The position numbers and the translations under genes were made by a program. A stretch of 64,000 bases of DNA from contig NC_079877.1 in the NCBI RefSeq assembly GCF_029227915.1, forward strand, positions 10,155,851 through 10,219,850. The letters run 5' to 3'. Of this stretch, positions 11,322 to 23,273 are shown piece after piece (the stretch's first letter is position 1; each line of letters opens with the position of its first letter). The notes beneath the pieces were generated by a model. That model was not told the origin of the DNA and made no database searches. It saw only the letters and a program-made list of their open reading frames with translations. This stretch comes from Hydractinia symbiolongicarpus (Eukaryota; Cnidaria; Hydrozoa; Anthoathecata; Hydractiniidae).

Positions 11322-14300
11322 CCTTATAGAATTACTTTCTAAGATACAAAAATGTATAAATCTCAAATGACGTATAATTTTGAAAAGGTCTGAAAATGCA
11401 GCATCTCCCTTGTTTCGATGAGCAAATTAGACATTAGTAATTTATGAGACTCAGTAGGCTGCTAAACGAATTTAATCTTAAAGCTGCTAGATAATAACAT
11501 TTACCACCAAGAGTGGAGTGGTAGTGGGGTGGAGGAGTGGTAGTCAAACTTATCTTGACGTTTGCCATATGCTACTTTTAAGTAACTCGACCAACCGAAA
11601 ACGGAATTACCTCTTTCTTAATTATAATTAGAGCCAGATTTTTCTGTGAAGAACTGTGCATATGACGAAGAAAAAAGTGCTAACAATAGACGAATTCTGC
11701 AAAATCGCCCTTATCCTATGTATTAGCTACAGATTAATTTCTTAAAAGAGATATTGACAACTTAGCAAAATTAGTGGCGTTGTATTATTTTTTCTGTTTA
11801 TATGGTGATGCGTGCTTAAATGTTGACTAAAACTTTTGACCGAGTAGGATTCGAATACACGCGATTTAAACGTCTCGTTTCAAGTGACAATGTTATTAAC
11901 ACCTTTTTTAGGTTTTTGCACTAATATTACGTCCTTCTTCCTTTTATGGTCAAAATGTGTATTTAAGACAAATAGATTGGTTTGTGGTATTTTGAACAGT
12001 AGAAATTAAAACAGTTACTTTGAATAAATTATTTTTATACAACATCAAATTAAATACATTTATACTTCGCATCTGCATTTTGTATACACGAATAAATTTA
12101 ATTTATAAATTATTTGCGTCGTAGCTGTTGGAAATGGTCGAAAATGGCACAGAATAAAATGAATGGGGAAATATTACACATTTTTTACTTTTTCCTTCGT
12201 ACGTCATTCGTAGTAGAACTGTTTGTTTTATTTCTGCGAAATTGTTCTGACGTTAAAGGGACTACGAACCGGTTAAAATGCTCACATTCCGTATATCACG
12301 TGCACATATTAAAAATCCGGCGAACGCGTTTTGCGCAATGAACAGACCAGCGCACTTTGCTCGCTGGTTCAATATTTTTTTTCGAAAAGTATAACACAAA
12401 GAACTATTTCAGCAAGACTCATTCTGGATAAAAGCATGACTAAGGCTGGAAAAGATAAAGATTCTAGATATATCTATATGTTTGAGTCTGTAAACTGCAT
12501 ACATGCCGGAAAAATAGCCATTTTTGTTTTTCGCCGCCATCAGCTCGACTTTCGTGGAAGTCACTAAAGTCGAAAACCAACAGTCGTTCCGTAGCCCCTC
12601 TAAAGGTGGTACATCTATAAAAAAACTCAAATGCAGTTTTTATATGGTCTCAAAACCCTATAATTCGAAAATCCGGCGCATTTTCCGTTTTATCAGTTTC
12701 TTAATTTTAACTCAATTCTAATCTTTCAAAAATCCATGTTATTATCCACTTCATGTGGTGAAGTAAACAAAATTTTTTCTGTATTTTCTGCATTTTATGA
12801 TAGCAATAATTCTGAATGAATTATGCAAATATTCTTCTAAATTAAGATGACGTCAAGCGGTATGGCAAAATAATTGATGATGTTAATATTTTCTTTAATA
12901 ACTACACACTATCTATCCATTTTATAAAAAGTTTGAGCCTCCAAATCTATTCCTTTCTAAACTTATCCTTGCCAGAACATTGACCATCTTTCCGCTTAAA
13001 AAGTACTACTTATACGCATAAATATTTGTTCAATTTTTTTTTTAAAAAAATGTTAAATCTCAACTTATAATTCTACAGTATAAAACATAATTGTAGGCAA
13101 CATTTCAAATTTTATTTCATGTACAACTTTAAAGAATCGCAAAGAATTGTGCTATGAAATAAACACAAAAATGCTCAAAATATGGAAACAAACTGTTGAA
13201 TTTAACATCTCAACCAACAACAGCAACTATGAAACCTCTTTTTAATCTAGTTTTTCGTAACTTCTTTCATCCTTTCATGTCTATTAACCATTAGTTATTC
13301 ACGATCACGAAACAATTACACTATTGAAATATGAACGCAAATATTAAATTATTTCTATTTCTTCAAGGCGTTTATACACACCTTAATTAGGCCTTTTACA
13401 ACGCTACCACTTATTTGAGCTACCATTGTTGCGCAAATGCGACATACAACGGCAGAACTGTCTAACGCTAACAGTGCCACATACGTGATTAATTTTAAGC
13501 ACGTCTGTCTAATAAGCATCATATTATTTTGCATGTAATTCATTAAGAGAGTCTCCATTAATAAGCAGTCTTTTTTGATTTTCTACCCAGCATAAAATGC
13601 TATAAGCCCTGGGACGAGGTTTATAAAGCCCCACAATTTGTGATGAGAAGAAGATATATCTAAGATTTAATTTTATTTGGTTGAGTTACCCAGAATTAAA
13701 AGTAAGTGATTTTCCTCTTTTGATTCGCTAAGAAACCTTCTTGATTATAAAATAAGTGCTTCCTGCAACAACAATATTCTTTTAATACAAACTTGATAAT
13801 TTTTGTAACTACTTGTTAGGTATATAAGGTATAGTGTTAATTGTAAAATCACAATTCTTATTGAAAGACTGTAAAAAGTTTATTTGCTAAGCAAGCACAA
13901 AACATAAGAACACGTAGGATGAAGACTAAAATGAAAAGTCCTTGAAGGCTAAAAGATATCGGATTCTTGTTCGTGTGTAATTTTGTTTCATATACTTTGG
14001 AGTTTTCCACTAACCTGTTTCATACAGAACTTCTACTATGTTTTTCCGTCATTTCAAACAAATAGATATTATCCCTTGGTATTATCTTAAACTCGCAAAA
14101 TGTTTCATGTTAGCCTGCATCTGTTCAAATCAACAGCAGGCAAAGCAAGGGTCATAAGTTTAATTATCCCGAAGCAGTAAGGAAAACGCAAGCCAATCAG
14201 AGTTCTATTCCAACGACGTTTACCAGGCGCAAACCAAACAAGTTACTTGATTTTCCATTTTTGATTTATTTCGACCTGTTTTTAAAATTATTTTTAATTT

Positions 14301-14802
14301 ATTAGTATACCTTTAACCCTATTAAGCCCGGGTTTTTTTACCAAAATTTGTTCAAAATTATATTTAATAATGTTAGTATGACTAAATAAAATAAAAAATG
14401 TACTCAAAATGATAAATATTAGCCCGGATTTGTGTACGACCAGAAGACTATTATTAAATGAAATACTGGGATTATAAATAGACTTTCTTTGATTTTGTTC
14501 ACAAAAGTCAGCTAACAATTAGGACTTGAAAGTTGCTAGTTATTAGTATCAGTATTTTTCTGTTAGGCACATGATTAAAATTTATTATGACATCATCTCC
14601 TTTGTATGACGTTGCAGATAAAAGAAGCCGCCTAAATCTATATCTTATGATAAACACGGAAAAAATCTAAAAATACTTTCTGGACAACAAAATATGTACA
14701 AAAATGTACAAATTTAAGGAATACACTACAAAATAAACACAAGATGAACCTTTAATATTTTGTACATGTCAACAAATATTCAAGTTATATAAAGGGTTGA
14801 CA
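11322..14802. other. Intergenic region downstream of G1
   Basis: AT-rich noncoding DNA after the G1 stop codon. The short open frames here (for example around 12114-12721 and 13355-13558) overlap each other on both strands and have no recognisable domain, splice pattern or repeat. I see no supported gene. Confidence 0.6.
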
Positions 14803-14886
14803 GATCTTGAAATAAACTATCATGTATTAAAATAATGACTGCTGTGTCAGTCATTATTTTAATACACGATAGTTTATTTTAAGATC
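14803..14886. repeat. 38-bp-arm inverted repeat (hairpin)
   Basis: Arms at 14803-14840 and 14849-14886 pair over 38 positions with only two mismatches around an 8-base loop. The arms contain TTAAAATAATGACT and its complement. It is isolated in intergenic DNA. It could be a tiny inverted-repeat transposon remnant or fold as a long RNA hairpin if transcribed; the sequence does not decide. Confidence 0.85.
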
Positions 14887-15390
14887 ACTTGATTGTTTCT
14901 GAGGGGTGTTTGTTGGGCTATTTTAGATACGTTTTATTGTATGAGTTATATTTGGTTTGTAGACAAAGCTACTTAAATCTACAGCTTGAAACAACTTTGT
15001 TATTTTATACAGGAAGATTTTTAGGGTCTGAGATGTAAGAAAGAAACAGTATTTTGCATATTTGCAAGAAGATGCAAAGTGAAGGAAGGAAGGAGCTATA
15101 TATATTTTATATATCAATGGTTTTAAGACCTTTAACATGTTTCTTTGCGCATTTTGCATTTCGGATTTTAAAAGAAGATGCGAAGCAAAGGAAGAAAGCA
15201 GCTTTATGTCACCACCTCGTTTCCAAGTTGTTTGGCCTCAAAGTTTTAGGTGTACTGTATGGCTTCACTAATTTAATAAAAGATATTGACGTTAAAGTAG
15301 TCTTATTTACGTCGCGCTGTAACGTCAGAAAATTTAACATATTAGACTTTGCCTCTCACAGAGACACGGAACTGGCGTATTATTATAGAG
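14887..15390. other. Intergenic segment before the repeat array
   Basis: No supported gene. Two related AT-rich stretches around 14940-15200 share segments such as TTTAACATG and GATGCGAAG-like words, suggesting an old local inverted or direct duplication. The end (15355-15390) already resembles the tail of the ACTAGTCGATAAAGCCCGTGG repeat family that follows. Confidence 0.45.
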
Positions 15391-16648
15391 ACTAGTCGAT
15401 AAAGCCCGTGGAAAAATCAACTAAGGCAGAAGAACAATGGAAAAATAGGTTGCTTTAGATTCTTTGCTGACGTCAGCAGGGCATATACAAAAAGGAAAAT
15501 TGGTGAAATTAAGTCATTTGTTGTCTGTAATGTGTAGAGGTTAAAACGCTGATCAAAATAATGTATATAGTATTGTGTGTTTTTGACAAACACCTAAGGA
15601 GATATAAGGGTTTAAAAATTTTGCTGACGTCAGCAAAGTCCCTATCAAAAGTTCCAAAAAAAGTTTTCGCTAATTCGTACACCCGTTGTATTCAACGTAT
15701 AGATCTTGAAATGCTGATCAAGAAAATGTATAGGAACATGAAGTTTTGACAAACAGTTGCGGAGATATTGGGGTTTGTAGGTTTTGTGATGACGTCATCA
15801 ACCCGTCCAGTCCGAAACGGATTCGGCGACCCAGGTTTAGGTAACTTACCCAAATTGGTCCCGGGTGGTCCCTAGTCACCCACACGGTGAAAAATCATTG
15901 ACGTTACCACCTCGTTTCCAAGTTATTTGGCCTCAAATTTTTAAGTGCACTATAATGGTTTCATTAATTTAATATAGGATATTGACGTTAAAATAGCGTT
16001 ATTGACGTCATGCCGTAACGTCAATAAACTTATCATATTAGACATGCAGTTTTCGGCAACATCAAAGGAAAATGAACACATCCACTTTGCCTGTTACGGA
16101 CAGACACAGTCTCTGTATTAATATAGAGACTAGTCGATAAAGCCCGTGGAAAAAATCCAGTTAGACAGGATAACAGAGAAAAACAACCGTCATTTAAATT
16201 TTGCTGTCGTCAGCAGAGACCTGTAAGAACACAAATTTTTTTTTTAGAAATTTGTATTCCTGTTGCTTTTATCGTATAGATCTTGAAACGCTGATCAAGA
16301 AAATGTATAAGGTCGTGTACTTTTGATAAACGGATGCAAAGATATTAAGGTTTAAATGTTTTTTGATGACGTCAGTAACCCGCCAATCCGAAACGGATTC
16401 GGGGACCCAGGTTTGGAAAACTTACTTAAATTGGTTCCAGGTAGTCCCTAGTTACCCACGCAGGAGATGGCGTCAGTTATTTCCACCCGTTTCCAAGTTA
16501 TTTAACCTAAAATTTAAAAGTGCAATGCAATGGCTTCACTAATCTTAATATACTTTCCTTTGACGTCAATATTGCTCTAACGTCAAAGTTTGCTAATTTA
16601 CAGAACAAATTTATAGGCGATGTTTTATAGACTTTATCAAAGAAATTT

Positions 16649-17456
16649 TATCCACTTTGCAAAAGTCACAGACAGAACTGCCGTATTATTATATAGACTA
16701 GTCGATAAGGCCCGTGGAAAAATCCACTGAGGCAGTATAAAAATGAAAAGGAAGCCTTTTGATGACGTCAGCAACCCATCCACAAAAAAATAATTCAGAG
16801 GACATCTACTTTGCCTGTTACAAACAGACACAGTCTCTGTATTATTATAAGAGACTAGTCGTTAGCCCGTGGAAAAATCCACGGGTTCGCCCGTCTTTGT
16901 TATACCGCATTGCGTGCGTCCCGCTACCTGCGCAGCTAAGCTACCATTTTGCGTGACAGACAGGCGGACGAACGGACGGACTTTTTATACCGCATTGCGT
17001 GCGTCTCGCTACATGCGCAGCTAAGCTACCATTTTGCGTGAAAAAAAATTTATCCACTTTGCACAAGTCACAGACAGAACTGCCGTATTATTATATAGAC
17101 TAGTCGATAAGGCCCGTGGAAAAATCCACTGAGGCAGTATAAATATGAAAAGGAAGCCTTATTTGAATTTTGATGACGTCAGCAACCCATCCACAAAAAA
17201 ATAATTCAGAGGACATCTACTTTGCCTGTTACAAACAGACACAGTCTCTGTATTATTATAAAAGACTAGTCGTTAGCCCGTGGAAAAATCCACGGGTTCG
17301 CCCGTCTTTGTTATACCGCATTGCGTGCGTCCCGCTACCTGCGCAGCTAAGCTACCATTTTGCGTGACAGACAGGCGGACGAACGGACGGAATTTTTATA
17401 CCGCATTGCGTGCGTCTCGCTACATGCGCAGCTAAGCTACTATTTTGCGTGACGGA
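16649..17456 (+). repeat. Recent tandem duplication of a ~405-bp block
   Basis: The block at about 16649-17050 recurs at 17051-17456 with near identity; the offset grows from 402 to 411 bases because the second copy has 9 extra bases near 17160. The two copies even encode the same 65-codon chance reading frame (16759 and 17170), which is repeat sequence and not a gene. Confidence 0.9.
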
Positions 17457-17533
17457 CGGACGGACGGACGGACGGACGGACGGACGGACGGACGGACGGA
17501 CGGACGGACGGACGGACGGACGGACGGACGGAC
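17451..17533 (+). repeat. (GGAC)n microsatellite
   Basis: About 20 perfect copies of GGAC follow directly on the dispersed repeat and end in GTATACGGGTATTATAATATAGATA-like sequence, which is probably the 3' tail of the element. Confidence 0.97.
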
Positions 17534-17540
17534 GTATACG

Positions 17541-18708
17541 GGTATTATAATATAGATAAAAATTCGCGCGGATATAACTCGCCAGATTTAGGCTAAAAAT
17601 CGCGCAATCGTTTCTTTTTTTTAAGTACCATTACAACCTAAATCAAAAAGCGACAATCTTATGTCTACATTGAACTTGAGCACTACTGGATTGAAAATTT
17701 GGTTCGTTTTTGTATTTTTGTATTTTAATATCTCATAGTTGATTTGATCACGATTATGGCTAATAGATTACATGTCGGTATTCCAGTCTTATGGCGACTG
17801 GCGGGAGAGATTACTTTATCAATTTCTTCATCAAGGAAGAAATCATTTCTCAATTCAAGTTAGATCTGAAAAGTCGATTAAATTTGTCAATCTAAAATGA
17901 TCGTGCATTCTACGGCTTCATCATCAATTTCCACAAATTTTTAAAAAACGAGTCATTTTGTTGAATGATGCAACATGAGTCTTTTCATTAAATAACATTA
18001 TGATTTTTTTTTAAATATTATTTTAATCACAGAATAAGCGTTTTTTTTTTACACAGTTGTTTATTTATCTCTCATTTAAATAATGTTGGGACGTATTCGT
18101 TTGACGTCGTGAAAAAACATTTGTTTGTTCGTACTCAAGGTAGCTTAGTGGTAAGGATACTTTGTTGAAACAACTTCTTAGTTTTAAATTTATCATCAAA
18201 TGGAATGACATATTTTACGCATGGTATTAACATCATATATACTTGATCCAAACTGTATGGAATAATTTGAATTCTGTATACTCTGTATTTTGGTATCCAG
18301 TTTCAATAAGTTTAATATTTGTACACTTATAAATAATAAACTTGACTTTTCCTCCTTATGTACAGGTAATGATCAACTTTCTGTTTATTATTTTCACCGA
18401 AGCTACGATCATGGCAACTCTACGTTTCATTATACTTATAATCATATTTTAGATATCTCTTTACATATCTATTCTCCTAGCATCTCCTAGATTGATTAAT
18501 TTAAAGTCAATTTTGTACCACCCCTTGTACCACCCCTTGTACCACCCAGCTTTTGAACTTTTTATAAAGTTCATGAAATTTTTGAGTATTTAGCAGCAAA
18601 TGGAAACCATAGTGTTTGCGTAAGGTTTGGCCATGTTTGTTTACCTTTGTATCGACAGACATGACTGTCAACAAACGTTGCCTTATTGACAATGACGTTT
18701 TGAAGGCT
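17541..18708. other. Intergenic region with a short tandem repeat
   Basis: No supported gene. Three copies of TTGTACCACCCC stand in a row at about 18512-18548. The rest is AT-rich single-copy DNA leading to the promoter of the secreted-peptide gene. Confidence 0.55.
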
Positions 18709-18715
18709 TATAAAA
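18709..18715 (+). promoter_or_regulatory. TATA box of the secreted-peptide gene
   Basis: TATAAAA stands 59 bases before the ATG at 18774, a plausible distance for a short 5' leader. The assignment rests on position and on the convincing signal peptide downstream. Confidence 0.55.
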
Positions 18716-18773
18716 ACGGTTGCATGTTCACATCAGATAGCATTGTTGTAAGGAAGTATTCTGAATAGACGAA

Positions 18774-19403
18774 ATGTTACGTGTGGGTATTGCCTTATTC
18801 CTGTTTCTTGGTTTGGCTACTGCTGCGTTTCACGATGACATGAAAGCGCTGGAGAAAGGTATAGTACATTTATTATAAATGGGTTTCTATTTTTATATCT
18901 ATTTTTTCTGTAATCCTAAATTTTCGTATGTTTTTACAAAATGGCAACCTTCACAAAAATATTGGATGTTTTTGCCACTTGCCATGGACTTTGTATGCTC
19001 GTAGTTAAGTTTCGTATTTAAAGAAACGAAACACCTTTGATTCTCAATTTATTTAATATTTTAGATTAGTATGGGCTACAATCCTCTAGGAGCCAAAATA
19101 CAGGCTAATTTTTATTACCTTAAATAGCGTATCTGCAGATTTTTTCAGTCATGGTTATTTTTATCAAACTTCGAGAGATCGTTTTGTAATTATCTTTTCT
19201 TAACGTACGATTCTTGTTACATTTTATGGATCAGGCGCACATTTTTGAATTCAAGTCTATCCCATGTCAGCAATAATACAATTGAAATCGTGAAAGGATA
19301 AAATATTTTGATCATAAATAGTTTTATTATTTCTTTTTTCTCCTTTTATTTTTAGAATTGGAATCGCTTCATTTAAAAAGAGCGTCGAAAAAATCCATAA
19401 ATG
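18774..19403 (+). CDS. Secreted peptide precursor, exons 1-2 (partial)
   Basis: Exon 1 (18774-18858) encodes a typical signal peptide: Met, a basic residue, a hydrophobic core (IALFLFLGLATAA) and a likely cleavage site before FHDD. It ends at an AG|GTATAG donor in phase 1. Exon 2 (19356-19403) joins in phase and encodes ELESLHLKRASKKSIN, with a Lys-Arg pair typical of prohormone convertase cleavage, and ends at G|GTAAGG. The rest is not found: a dispersed repeat begins 86 bases into the next intron and no clear third exon follows before the LINE at 20836. It may be a neuropeptide, venom-type or antimicrobial precursor; no cysteine pattern is visible to choose. Confidence 0.6.
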
Positions 19404-19488
19404 GTAAGGTTTTTATAGGCAATGTGACACTGGATGATAGACGTGGTCATAATATTGTCTTAATGTTTGTTTGTTTGTTTATTAAGAT

Positions 19489-20080
19489 ACTAGTCGATAA
19501 AGCCCGTGGAAAAATCCACTGAGGCAGGGTAAAAATGAAAAAGAAGCGTCATTTGGATCTTGATGACGTCACCAACCCATCCACAAAAAAAGTAGAACTT
19601 TGTTTTCACGTTGCCTCTATTGTGGAGAGCTTGAAGCTCTCTGTTGCCTTCATCGTATAGATCTTGGAACGCTGATCAAGAAAATGTATAAGATCATGTA
19701 CTTTTGACAAACGGTTGCAGAGACATTAAGGTTTGAAGACTTTTTGATGACGTCATCAACCCGTCCTTTCCGAAAGGGATTTGGGGACCCAGGTTTAGGA
19801 AAATTACCCAAATTGGTCCCAGGTAGTCCCTAGTTACCCACGCAGGAGATGACGTCAGTTATTTCCAACCGTTTCCAAGTTATTTAGCCTTAAATTTAAA
19901 AGTGCAATGCAATGGCTTCACTAATCTTAATATACTTTCCTTTGACGTCAATATTGCTCTAACGTCAAAGTTTGCTAATTTACAGAACAAATTTATAGGC
20001 GATGTTTTATAGACTTTATCAAAGAAGTTTTATCCACTTTGCAAAAGTCACAGACAGAACTGGCGTATTATTATTAAGAA
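19489..20080 (+). repeat. Longer copy of the ACTAGTCGATAAAGCCCGTGG repeat
   Basis: A 590-bp copy of the family in the 15391-17540 array, from ACTAGTCGATAAAGCCCGTGG to CAGACAGAACTGGCGTATTATTA. It keeps the internal GATCTTGGAACGCTGATCAAG and GATGACGTCATCAACCCGTCC words and lacks the GGAC tail. It lies in the intron after exon 2 of the secreted-peptide gene. Confidence 0.85.
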
Positions 20081-20835
20081 AATCCCATCATAGGCAAAAA
20101 TAGATATAAATATTCCATGACGTGTGAAATGTATTGAATGTGGGATTGTTTTGCTTCATTTTAATTTTATTCTTCTCTGTGCCTTCTGCAAAGTGTAGAG
20201 AAATTGACGGATCAACGAGCTTGGTTGGAGGAGTAAAATTGCCATCTTGCAACACAATCACTTAAAAGATCTGTTAATAATGAGAAGAAACACACGGCCG
20301 GTTTTATTAGGATCTCAGATGTTATCCCAAATCTTAACTAGTTAAACGTAATTAGACAAGGGTAAGTAGATACTAGGACGTACTTGATCTGTGTTTTTTC
20401 TAAAGCTTGTTCATGTACAGGTACTAATACGTGATTAATACGTGATTTTTGCCAATTAAAGTAAAAAAAATAAGAACTTTGAATGGCATCCCACAGAATT
20501 ATTATAATTAAGATATGATTGTTTCACAGTATTAAAAGAAGATTCCCTTGTTTGTTATAAAAGCTTTCAAAGACACCGCAAGTAATAATATTTAAGAGGT
20601 TTAGCATTGAGCTTTTTTAAATGAGAATACACGAGTGGATTAGGATGAATAAATTGAATTAATTAACCTTTTCATTAGTCTGGTAAATCATTTCTGTAGT
20701 GGATCAATTGGTTACAAAACTTATACATTAAAATAATGATTGTATAATGGTAAGAATAAATTTATCAAGGTCGTATTTTATATTATAGAATAGTTTGTTT
20801 TGCAAACAATACCTTTGCATTTTACCTTTGATGTT
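20081..20835. other. Noncoding stretch before the LINE remnant
   Basis: AT-rich DNA with no recognisable exon. It could hold the missing 3' exons of the peptide gene, but I see no acceptor followed by a convincing coding stretch. Confidence 0.4.
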
Positions 20836-21262
20836 TTGTAGAAAAACGTCTTATAAAAAAATTGAGAAAATTCATTGTAGGACACTAAAAGTCGTTTACA
20901 ACATTGACTTATCATATGGTGATTTACTTGCCACATTTAACGAAATATCTATCCACCAGCTACATTTACGAACACTAGTGATTGAAATTTTTAAGTCAAA
21001 AATGCACCTGAACCCTGAGTTTATGTGGTCATACTTTAATCTTGACTCGAAACCCTTAAACTATGAACTTAGAACGGGACGAACGTTAGCTCTCCCTCCT
21101 GCCAAATCGACCTATTTTGGTACAAACTCTGTTTTATATAGAGGTTGTTGGCTATGGAATAAATGGCCGCAAAATGTAAAATTATGCCAAACGGTCGAAG
21201 GATTTAAAAAGCAACTTGTGTCACAAGGAATTATCCATTGTAGTTGTTTAATTTGTTTATAA
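20836..21262 (+). pseudogene. LINE retrotransposon reverse transcriptase C-terminal tail
   Basis: The reading frame has the thumb/C-terminal signature of non-LTR reverse transcriptases: KKIEKIHCRTLKVVYN, then SYGDLLATFNEISIHQLHLRTL, EIFKSKMHLNPEFMW, a YELRTGRTLALPPAKS stretch, FGTNSVLYRGCWLWNKWP and a final FKKQL. The palm and endonuclease are absent, so this is a 5'-truncated dead insertion. The frame stays open to its natural stop. An AT-rich tail and TACA repeats follow. Confidence 0.85.
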
Positions 21263-23273
21263 ATTAAATAAAATTGTAAATAAATATTTATTACAACCTC
21301 GTTCACAGGTTCTCTGGCCTTTCTTTACAAGAAAGCATAAACTCGATCGACTGGTGACTAGGTTAGTTGGTTTTTATTAGTCTAGGCTACCCATTGTAAC
21401 CAACTTAAAGTAAAGAATACATACATATATACATACATACATACATGTACCATTGTGGAGTAAAGCTATCGACCCAAGCAAGGCAAGGGTAAGATTAATT
21501 AAAAGTTCATTAAACGTTGAAGTATTTTTTGGTATGTTACAAAATAGGTTGACATTTTTCGTTAAATATAGAACTAAAACTATAGTTTGTGTTACCTTTT
21601 TTAAATAAAAAGTTATAAGTCTAAACTTACGCAGGTTTCAACTATAAGCAAGAAGCCGAACTTGCTTCAAAGTCACACTTCTCGCGGTCTTGCGATATTA
21701 GAATTTTTTGCGGGAGAAAACCTTTGCGGTTGATAGAAATGAAGATATTTTCTATTGTTTACTTGCACTTTAATAACTAATAACTCTAATGTTTCCTTTT
21801 TTGGAAAAAAAAGTCTCAAAAGTCGTGTAAAATACGAGATTAGCTTTGGTTTCCCTGGATTCCTTTCAGCGGAATTCTCTAGTCATTCAGACCATTTCTA
21901 ATTGAAACATTTTGCTGAATGATCTATTGAAAATTTCACAAAACCGGAACTCTCTTCCGCAAATAGCTAGACAACCCAGGGTTTGCAATATCCTGAAAGA
22001 TTTATTTCTATATCCAGCTAGATAGCGACAACCCTTACATAAAAACAGATGACGTTGGCTAGGATAAAAAGCTCTTATACCAAACTAAATAAAGAATATA
22101 GCTTACTTCTCTTAACCGTCTCTTAACATTTGAAAACATACAAAAAATATTCCTATAGATTTAAGGTATTTAAAAGAGAAAAAGGTCAAAAGAAGACCTA
22201 CAAGCCTAACAGCCTTACTTCCAAACGGAAATGGCCTTCGTCAGCTTTTTTTTTCGGGTTCTGCCGTGATCTGGAAATGCTACGTGAATCAAAACAAAGT
22301 CTGTTGAAATCGAGTTCTGTAGGAATATTCCGAAACAAAGCTACGCTGTAGCATTTTGAACAGAATACAGCTATTATTAAAGAAACATTTATAAAAATGT
22401 TTTCTCATGTGGTTTGTGTTTACAAGCAGCATGCTCTCATTATGCCTATCAGAAAAACAAATTACCTTAAACGTTGCCTTGTGAGCTTTACATAAATCAA
22501 ATGAAATGGTCATGTTTTTTGACAGCCAAGCTTTCACAAAACTAAAAGTATATTACGCAAGGCTAGGTCCAGACAGTTTAGTGCTATTAATTAAGCCTTA
22601 AAGACTGTCTAATTAAAACAACTTTTAAATTCACCACCAGATTCACCAATACGCTATGTTATAAGAACATGAACCTTAGACTCACAATCCCAGACTCAAA
22701 TCATTGTTTTTACAACTAAAACTACTCAAGAAATGGAATAGTCAAAAAACCTCAAAAAGCGGTTAAGTGACATAGATTTGCGCAATTATTCAATCAATTA
22801 TCCTGTTTTTAAATTGGAAATCTCAGCCTTGGGTCGACCATTGGACGTTTTGCTCTGTGGAAAGTTTCTCTTGACAAGGCGGAAATCTTCAAGCCTTGAG
22901 GCTTCTTGTTTACTTTTAAAATAACTTAAGGTTGAAATTACTCTTTGAATCTTTTAAACCTTATCTCCCTTTCAAAAATAAATGCTTACTTTGCTGTCTG
23001 TAATTGTTTTAATTTTACCCTACAAATTTTCCGATATATGCAAGTTACGGAGGGCGGTTAATTATGTTTCTCACAGACTTCGTAGGTTCTAAAAAGCCAT
23101 TATAGAGTTAAGCACAAATGTTTTTAGCTGTATATACTATGGCTTAAAACTTTGTGTTGTGATATATTTTCAATTTCTGTTTGAAGGTAACCGTAGCTGT
23201 CAATTTGGTAGTGCATAAAGTAAACAAAGCTGCCAGCTCCCTGACAGTAGCGTAAAAAGTGAACGGAGATGCA
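21263..23273. other. Intergenic region upstream of G2, with a small microsatellite
   Basis: ATACATAC repeats lie at about 21418-21448, likely the tail of the LINE insertion. The remainder, including the small frames near 22130-22537, has no recognisable coding or structural feature. The last 200 bases should contain the G2 promoter and leader; no canonical TATA box can be assigned with confidence. Confidence 0.5.

Larger units (their letters stand above)
15391..17540 (+). repeat. Head-to-tail array of a short dispersed repeat family
   Basis: Units begin ACTAGTCGATAAAGCCCGTGG at 15391, 16129, 16698, 16854, 17099 and 17265 and end in ...CAGTCTCTGTATTATTATA. Internal words are repeated: GATGACGTCATCAACCCGTCC, CGGATTCGGGGACCCAGG, and GTATAGATCTTGAAACGCTGATCAAGAAAATGTATA in pieces. 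The shortest units keep a perfect stem, CCCGTGG/CCACGGG, and end in GGAC repeats. No transposase is present. It looks like a non-autonomous element that recombines in tandem; a Helitron/Helentron-like or SINE-like origin is possible but unproven. Further copies lie at 19489-20080 and a fragment at about 61190-61275. Confidence 0.8.

Noticed and set aside
16759-17367. Two identical 65-residue frames suggesting a duplicated gene
   Set aside because: Both lie in a tandemly duplicated copy of a noncoding dispersed repeat.
15391-20080. CRISPR-like spaced repeats
   Set aside because: Repeat units are 150-740 bp, variable, and share their whole length; there are no short direct repeats with unique spacers, and the genome is eukaryotic.
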